In this document: piece by piece, positions 59,417 to 64,000 of the stretch
Layout: every line of letters begins with the position of its first letter
Numbering within the stretch: position 1 is the first letter of the stretch
DNA from: Mesorhizobium loti
GTDB taxonomy: Bacteria > Pseudomonadota > Alphaproteobacteria > Rhizobiales > Rhizobiaceae
Assembly (NCBI RefSeq): GCF_013170705.1
Contig: NZ_CP033334.1
Span: 3,759,501-3,823,500 of the forward strand
Length of the DNA: 64,000 nt
Direction of reading: 5' to 3'
Position numbers and translations under genes: made by a program
Notes under the pieces: generated by a model
Seen by the model: the letters and a program-made list of their open reading frames with translations, nothing else
Database searches by the model: none
What the model was told of the DNA's origin: nothing

Positions 59417-60058
59417 ATGGACCGTTCCGAAGACCTCGTCCTCAAGGCCCCCGAGCCGCGCATCCATCCGACCGCGGAACTCAAGGCATGCAAGCTTGGC
59501 CGCTACGCCTCGATCGGCGAGCGGGTGGTGCTGCGCGAAGTGAGCGTCGGCGACTTCTCCTATTTCGAGCGCCATGCCGAGGCTATCTATACGAGCATCG
59601 GCAAATTCTGCTCGATCGCCGCCAACAGCCGCATCAATGCGCTGGAACATCCGATCGAGCGGCTGACGCAGCACAAGGTCAGCTATCGGCCGAACGAGTA
59701 TTTTCGTTGGCTGGGCGTCGATGCCGCGTTCCGCGAGCGGCGGCGAGCGAATGCCGTGACCATCGGCCATGACGTCTGGGTCGGCCACGGTGCGGTGATC
59801 ATGCCTGGCATCACTGTCGGCAATGGTGCTGTCATCGGAGCCAATGCGGTGGTGACGCAGGACGTACCGTCCTACATGATCGTCGCCGGCGTGCCGGCGA
59901 AGCCGCTGCGACGGCGCTTTCCCCCGGCTGTCGCGGCACGGATCGAAGCGCTCGCCTGGTGGGACTGGCCGGTCGAGAAACTCGCCAGGGCGGTTCCCGA
60001 CATCCAGGCAATGCCGATCGAGGCCTTCCTCGACCGTTGGGAAAACGACGCCGCCTAG
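59417..60058 (+). CDS. Left-handed beta-helix acetyltransferase, phosphonate-type hexapeptide family
   Basis: A 213-residue hexapeptide-repeat transferase most like the phosphonate-metabolism hexapeptide family (TIGR03308-type) by recall. Diagnostic parts are IHPTAELKACKLGRYASIGE, the DFSYFERHAEAIYTSIGKFCSIAANSRINALEHP block, VTIGHDVWVGHGAVIMPGITVGNG, VVTQDVPSYMIVAGVPAKPLRRRF and the C-terminal LAWWDWP. The catalytic histidine is probably in GHDVWVGHG. In other genomes this family sits in phn operons, but no phn gene is present here, so the substrate is uncertain. Confidence 0.88.
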   Translation: MDRSEDLVLKAPEPRIHPTAELKACKLGRYASIGERVVLREVSVGDFSYFERHAEAIYTSIGKFCSIAANSRINALEHPIERLTQHKVSYRPNEYFRWLGVDAAFRERRRANAVTIGHDVWVGHGAVIMPGITVGNGAVIGANAVVTQDVPSYMIVAGVPAKPLRRRFPPAVAARIEALAWWDWPVEKLARAVPDIQAMPIEAFLDRWENDAA

Positions 60059-60130
60059 AAGAGTCACCGTCTCAAGGAAGCGGCGAGCCACTCATGGCGC
60101 ACAGGCTGCGAAGCAAGTTGCGGGAGGCGG

Positions 60131-60166
60131 AGCCGACCGTCTGTCAGTGTGCCGGTCGGCGCTTTT
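60131..60166 (+). terminator. Intrinsic terminator after the acetyltransferase gene
   Basis: GCCGACCG / CGGTCGGC (8 bp) with a 13-nt loop, followed by GCTTTT. A second, perfect 11-bp hairpin (CCCCTTCCGCC 60174-60184 / GGCGGAAGGGG 60200-60210) follows at once. The rest of the 353-bp gap to 60411 shows a CATGGTTACCATG palindrome (near 60258) but no gene. Confidence 0.75.
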
Positions 60167-60411
60167 CTGGAAACCCCTTCCGCCATGCGGGGGTGGCGCG
60201 GCGGAAGGGGCTGGAGTTAAACCGCCGTGAAGCGGAAGGAACAGGCTCTCTGCCTGCATGGTTACCATGACATTAAACCGATAAGGTGTGTTTTCCGTAG
60301 AATGCTCCCATTGCGTGCATTCAATTGCGCCTGACGTATTTGTTGCCGGTGGGAACCTGGAACGGTCGTCGGTTGTTTCTCATCGCGGCAGCCATTGAGG
60401 GTTCTCGACAG

Positions 60412-60837
60412 ATGGAAAAGCTTTTCACCAAGGTCGCCAACTGGGTCGCCCACATAGCCGGCCTACCGTTGACCTTCGCCGCTTGTGGCCTGATCGTCGT
60501 CGTCTGGGCGGCAAGCGGGCCGTTCTTCGGCTTCTCGGACACCTGGCAATTGGTGATCAACACCGGCACGACCATCATCACCTTCCTGATGGTGTTTCTC
60601 ATCCAGAACACCCAGAACCGCGACGGCGCGGCGATCCAGGCCAAGCTCGATGAACTGATCCGGGTCAGCGAGGGCCACAACCGCTTCATCGGCATCGAGC
60701 ACCTGACGGAATCCGAGGTCGAGGAGATCCGCGACAAATGCGAACGGGCGGCGCGACGGCATGACGAAAAGATCGCCGCCATGGCCGCGAAGAAGGCCGT
60801 GGCGCAAAAACGAGCTCCGAAGAAGCGTGCGGCCTGA
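60412..60837 (+). CDS. Low-affinity iron permease family membrane protein
   Basis: A 141-residue protein of the iron_permease family (PF04120). Two or three hydrophobic segments include FAACGLIVVVWAASGPFFGF, then WQLVINTGTTIITFLMVFLIQNTQNRD, the family signature. A cytoplasmic tail with KLDELIRVSEG and a very basic end (KKAVAQKRAPKKRAA) follows. The ATG at 60412 has GAGGG upstream. A direct role in iron uptake is unproven in bacteria. Confidence 0.85.
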   Translation: MEKLFTKVANWVAHIAGLPLTFAACGLIVVVWAASGPFFGFSDTWQLVINTGTTIITFLMVFLIQNTQNRDGAAIQAKLDELIRVSEGHNRFIGIEHLTESEVEEIRDKCERAARRHDEKIAAMAAKKAVAQKRAPKKRAA

Positions 60838-60848
60838 GGACGTGAAGA

Positions 60849-61715
60849 TCAGTTTTTCATGAAGGCCGCGAAGGCATCCTTGTGGTCCGGGTGCCAGCGC
60901 GACAAGGCGGGGCGGTTTTCGATGATGTCGCCGATCGCCCAGGCCATGCGCTTTTCGTCCACGGGGCGCGCCACGTCATTGTCCGGACACAGGATGTAGA
61001 AATCGCCGCTGACCAGCGATTCCAACATGAAATCAACAACCTGCTCGCCGGTCCAGGCACCGGCCGGTTTTTCCGTAGCACCCTCGGTGAGGCCGGTATA
61101 GGTGAAGCCGGGGATGAGCAGATGCGCCGACAGGCGGGCACCAGGCTCGTTGCGTAGCGCATGCGCCAGGCCTTCGGTGAATGTCTTCACGCCTGCCTTG
61201 GAGACATTGTAGGCAAGGTTGCCGGGCGGCGTGGTGATGCCTTGTTTGGAGCCGGTGTTGAGGATCAGGCCCGGTCTGGCCGATGCCAGCATGCGTGGCG
61301 CGAAGGCCTCCACGCCATGCACGACACCCCAGAAATTGATGTCGAGCAGCCGCTTCCACGCATCACGGTTTTCCCAGGGCTTGCCCGGGTTATCGCCGAC
61401 ACCGGCATTGTTCATCAGCAGCGAAATCTCGCCGAAGGCGCCGAATGCCCGGTCGGCGAGACGATCGACCTCATCGGCCTTCGAAACGTCCGATGCAACG
61501 GCAAGCACGGCGTCGTCGCCGGCAATGGCCGAGACTGCCCGGGAGGCATCGTCAAGGCGGGTCCCGGCGATGTCCGCGAGCACGATCCTCATGCCCATCA
61601 ACGCAAGTCGTTTGGCGGCCGCCAGCCCAATGCCGCTCGCGGCGCCGGTGATGACGGCGGTGTTGCCGGGGCTGAGCGCGGGCAGGGCGGTCTGGATTTC
61701 GGCGTCGGTGATCAT
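60849..61715 (-). CDS. SDR family oxidoreductase
   Basis: Short-chain dehydrogenase/reductase of 288 residues. The cofactor motif is TGAASGIGLAAAKRL (about 23-37), D55-type acidic residue in VLADIAG suggests NAD preference, MNNAGVGD is the structural motif, and the catalytic pair is in YNVSK. An unusual C-terminal part (VDFMLESLVSGDFYILCPDND, then WHPDHKDAF) is longer than in minimal SDRs. Start at ATG 61715; a TTG two codons upstream is possible. Substrate unknown. Confidence 0.9.
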   Translation of the reverse strand: MITDAEIQTALPALSPGNTAVITGAASGIGLAAAKRLALMGMRIVLADIAGTRLDDASRAVSAIAGDDAVLAVASDVSKADEVDRLADRAFGAFGEISLLMNNAGVGDNPGKPWENRDAWKRLLDINFWGVVHGVEAFAPRMLASARPGLILNTGSKQGITTPPGNLAYNVSKAGVKTFTEGLAHALRNEPGARLSAHLLIPGFTYTGLTEGATEKPAGAWTGEQVVDFMLESLVSGDFYILCPDNDVARPVDEKRMAWAIGDIIENRPALSRWHPDHKDAFAAFMKN

Positions 61716-61850
61716 GAGCAACGGGATCCTTTTCTCGATGGCGCAGAACTTAGTGCCGGAACAGGCTTGCGCAAGCCTGCGTCGGCACGTGTCCGGGTTG
61801 ACCGGGCTGGTCGAGGCTGCGCATGCTATCCTGGTAAAGGAGATTTTCTA

Positions 61851-62132
61851 TTGACGGATTGGGTTGCAATTCTGAAGGAACAGACCGCCACCGGCGATCA
61901 GATGGGGCGAGAGGTGCCGCAGATGCTGGCCAACCCCGATATCAGCGAAGCCCAGGTGAAGACGCTGTTCTCGGCGTTGGAAAAGCAGGCCGAATTCGTC
62001 GAGAAACTGCGTATGGCGCTGGAGAAATTCGGCCATGATTTCTCGATCATCAAGGCAGCCGAACGGCTGGAGGAGCGCTATGCCGACCTTGCCGCTTCGG
62101 TGGCGGAAACGCTAAAGGCGATGCGTAAATAA
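61851..62132 (+). CDS. Conserved-looking 93-residue helical protein (TTG start)
   Basis: A small acidic/basic helical protein starting at TTG 61851, with AAGGAG eight bases upstream, reading (M)TDWVAILKEQTATGDQMG. The middle (TLFSALEKQAEFVEKLRMALEKFG) looks like an amphipathic helix or coiled coil, and it ends SVAETLKAMRK. No signal or membrane segment. I do not recognise the family. The RBS, codon pattern and clean stop support a real gene. The open frame upstream of the TTG overlaps the divergent SDR and is not coding. Confidence 0.72.
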   Translation: MTDWVAILKEQTATGDQMGREVPQMLANPDISEAQVKTLFSALEKQAEFVEKLRMALEKFGHDFSIIKAAERLEERYADLAASVAETLKAMRK

Positions 62133-62147
62133 GGCTGGTTTCCCGCG

Positions 62148-62723
62148 CTATTTCTCGAGAACGCGCGAAAAGCGCGTGTCCGGCACCAGCCACACCAGGG
62201 CGATGGCAACATAGAGGCCCACGCCGATCCACCGGTTGAGGAAGGCAAGCGCGATCGCCGCCAGGTAGCCGGCAAGCGAAAGCCTTCCCTTGCGGTCACT
62301 GCCGATTGCCTTGGCGAAGGCGGTATCCGGCCCATGCAGACGGTGCAGGGCGATGACCAGGATGCCGTAGGCGGTCGCACACATTGCAAGATCGAAACCG
62401 TAGACCGCGACCGGAACCGTGGCGAAATGGTTCTCGCCCATGAAAGCCGTCGTTACCGGCATCAGGGACAACCAGAACAACAGATGCAGGTTTGCCCACA
62501 GCACGCCACCATCGACGCGCTGCACGGTGTGGAACATGTTGTGCAGATTGTTCCAGTAGATGCCGACATTGATGAATGAGAGCACGTAGCACAGGAAGAT
62601 CGGCAATTGCGGCGCCAGGGCGGAAAAGTCCTCGCCCTCCGGCACCTTGAGGTCCAGCACCATGATGGTGATGATGATGGCCACCACGCCGTCGGTGAAT
62701 GCCTCGACCCTGCCTTTGCCCAT
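62148..62723 (-). CDS. TMEM175-family channel-like protein (DUF1211)
   Basis: A 191-residue membrane protein. The N-terminal signature RVEAFTDGVVAIIITIMVLDLKVP matches the R-x3-FSD-type motif of TMEM175 potassium channels. About six helices follow, including LPIFLCYVLSFINVGIYWNNLHNMF with the conserved W/N/H cluster, as expected for one repeat of the channel. The ATG at 62723 has GGAGG eight bases upstream; the frame extends 26 codons further without family similarity. Potassium conduction is inferred from the family. Confidence 0.88.
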   Translation of the reverse strand: MGKGRVEAFTDGVVAIIITIMVLDLKVPEGEDFSALAPQLPIFLCYVLSFINVGIYWNNLHNMFHTVQRVDGGVLWANLHLLFWLSLMPVTTAFMGENHFATVPVAVYGFDLAMCATAYGILVIALHRLHGPDTAFAKAIGSDRKGRLSLAGYLAAIALAFLNRWIGVGLYVAIALVWLVPDTRFSRVLEK

Positions 62724-62961
62724 GCTCACCGCCTCCGCCCGCAATGAATTGTCGAAAGACAGTAAACTGTTAGCGGAAGTTTCCGGGCCGATAAACGGCA
62801 CTCGGGAAATTCCTCAACCATGTCCGGGAAAACTCCCTTGCCGAAGTTGCCGATGTGATGATCGGCCTTGGCCGGTTGTTGACTTTCCCGCTGTTTTCTC
62901 TCCCTTCTGATGCAACCCTTGGTCGAGCCGTCGAACGGCCGGGGACCGAATGGAGGGACTG

Positions 62962-63372
62962 ATGAGATTTCGATTTCTGCTTGCGATAGCGACCATGCTG
63001 GCCGCCGTCTTCGGAACATCCGCCGCGGCCTTCGCCTACAGCGCTCATACCACGACAAATCTCAACGTGCGTAGCGGGCCCGGCGCGGGATACGCCAGGG
63101 TCGGGACGTTGCCGGCCGGCTTCAGGGTCGACGTGGCCGGCTGCCAGCCGGGTTGGTGCCGGATCCATGGCGGTGGTGTCAGCGGCTGGGCCAGTTCCGG
63201 TTATCTTTCGCGCGCCCATGTCGTTCGTCCGCCGATCGTCATCGTTCGTCCGCCGCATCATCGGCCGCCGCACTGGCACAAGCCGCCCCATCACCGTCCT
63301 CCGCACCATCGCCCGCCGCACAAGCCGCGGCCCGGCAAGTGCAAGATCGCGCCCGGCTTTCCCTGCAAATAG
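62962..63372 (+). CDS. Secreted bacterial SH3 protein with His/Pro-rich tail
   Basis: A 136-residue exported protein. Signal peptide MRFRFLLAIATMLAAVFG..AAFA (1-25). A single SH3_3 domain (about 30-82) contains TTNLNVRSGPGAGYARVGTLPAG and GVSGWASSGYLS. The C-terminal 45 residues are repeats of RPPHH and KPPHH, a possible metal-binding or disordered wall-associated tail, ending in KCKIAPGFPCK with two cysteines. ATG 62962 has GGAGGG four bases upstream and is preferred over ATG 62950. A strong terminator follows. Confidence 0.88.
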   Translation: MRFRFLLAIATMLAAVFGTSAAAFAYSAHTTTNLNVRSGPGAGYARVGTLPAGFRVDVAGCQPGWCRIHGGGVSGWASSGYLSRAHVVRPPIVIVRPPHHRPPHWHKPPHHRPPHHRPPHKPRPGKCKIAPGFPCK

Positions 63373-63395
63373 GGCAGATCTCGAATGCCGTAACG

Positions 63396-63427
63396 AAAAA
63401 GGGCTGCGTCATCCGCGGCCCTTTTTT
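63396..63427. terminator. Bidirectional intrinsic terminator
   Basis: AAAAAGGGC (63396-63404) pairs with GCCCTTTTT, followed by further T. It lies between the SH3 gene and the convergent MATE gene and has A- and T-runs suitable for both strands. Confidence 0.9.
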
Positions 63428-63439
63428 CCTTGTCGGTGA

Positions 63440-64000
63440 TCAGCCGTTCGGCGTTTCAGGCGCCATGTTCGCGCGCTCACGCGGCACGCCAAGCCCGGTA
63501 TCCGGCGGCTCGCCGGCGGCCGGCCTGTCCTCGATCATGTGCATGGTGCGCCAGCCGCCGAAGCGGTAATAGGCCGCGGCCAGAACCAGCGAGGTGATCG
63601 AGCCAGCCGGAAAACTCCACCACAACGCTTCCTCGCCGATCACGCCGCGCATGAAATAGGCAAAGCCGGTGCGTATGACGAGCACCGAGATCACCAGGAT
63701 GATCAGCGGCGGCATCACCGCACCGGTGGCGCGCACCGTGGCGAACAGCACGATGGTGACGCCGAACAGGATGAACGACCAGGACGCCACGGTGTTGATA
63801 TGGGCGGCGATATCAATCGCCGCGCTGTCGCTGCTCAGGAACAGGCTGAGGATCGAGCGGTCGAAGAGCCACAACAGCGCAACGAGAGCGCCGGTCAGGA
63901 CAAGGTTGAAGCCGACGCCGGAGGCGGCGACGCGGCCGATCCGGTCCCAGCGGCCGGCGCCGACATTCTGCGCCGCCATCGAGGAGACCGCGGCACCGAT
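63440..64000 (-). CDS. MATE family efflux transporter (C-terminal part, runs off right edge)
   Basis: The last 187 or so residues of a multidrug and toxin extrusion transporter. The visible part starts IGAAVSSMAAQNVGAGRWDR, the conserved MATE loop that begins the second half, followed by four or five helices (FNLVLTGALVALLWLF, WSFILFGVTIVLFATVRATGAVMPP, GSITSLVLAAAYYRF) and a hydrophilic tail. The N-terminal half lies beyond the window. Cation-coupled efflux is inferred; substrate unknown. Confidence 0.9.
   Translation of the reverse strand: MGAAVSSMAAQNVGAGRWDRIGRVAASGVGFNLVLTGALVALLWLFDRSILSLFLSSDSAAIDIAAHINTVASWSFILFGVTIVLFATVRATGAVMPPLIILVISVLVIRTGFAYFMRGVIGEEALWWSFPAGSITSLVLAAAYYRFGGWRTMHMIEDRPAAGEPPDTGLGVPRERANMAPETPNG

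Overview
The window looks like a chromosomal segment of an alphaproteobacterium of the Hyphomicrobiales, most likely Mesorhizobium or a close relative. The reasons are the high G+C content, the dense gene packing with many 4-bp ATGA overlaps, the complete alphaproteobacterial dcw order (mraZ to ftsZ, then lpxC, bamD, recN, ligA), the betaine-lipid genes btaAB, and several families of rhizobial-type intergenic palindromic repeats. No tRNA, rRNA, IS element, prophage or CRISPR array was seen. The only RNA gene recognised is RNase P RNA.

Region 1 (1-23.4 kb) is mixed housekeeping and accessory. It holds a partial SDR, a class IV aminotransferase, a frame-broken secreted protein, DUF2293/trmO, an ArsR-methyltransferase fusion coupled to metF behind a perfect palindrome, a 28-aa membrane miniprotein, an EamA transporter, and an ornithine/lysine decarboxylase. 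A group of cell-wall enzymes follows: an MltB-like transglycosylase, a GH25 lysozyme, a serine hydrolase, an AmpD-like amidase and an SLT protein. btaAB sits behind a Pho box. A very large hydantoinase/oxoprolinase carries two in-frame repeat insertions. rnpB is followed by a parDE pair with a frameshifted antitoxin, and then by a Cys/Met-metabolism PLP enzyme.

Region 2 (23.6-49.4 kb) is the division and cell-wall (dcw) cluster: mraZ-rsmH-ftsL-ftsI-murE-murF-mraY-murD-ftsW-murG-murC-murB, a 300-bp gap with a hairpin and eight GANTC sites, then ddlB-ftsQ-ftsA-ftsZ, a strong hairpin terminator, lpxC, bamD, recN and ligA. The promoter before mraZ overlaps three CCCAT (ATGGG) boxes at exact 10-bp spacing, the expected MraZ autoregulatory operator.

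Region 3 (49.4-64 kb) holds a DUF2461 protein, azlCD, a large aminopeptidase P, an autotransporter, prmA, a SCO1-type copper chaperone, creA, a phosphonate-type hexapeptide acetyltransferase, an iron-permease-family protein, an SDR, small proteins, a TMEM175-like channel, an SH3 protein and a truncated MATE transporter.

The most unusual signal is a palindromic repeat family that has entered protein-coding sequence three times: twice in frame in the hydantoinase, and once replacing the btaB stop codon. Other points of interest are a 57-61 bp tandem array built on the 3' end of the GH25 gene, the G6 frameshift in parD, the MraZ operator, the Pho box and the GANTC cluster. No wholly new multi-gene system was recognised.
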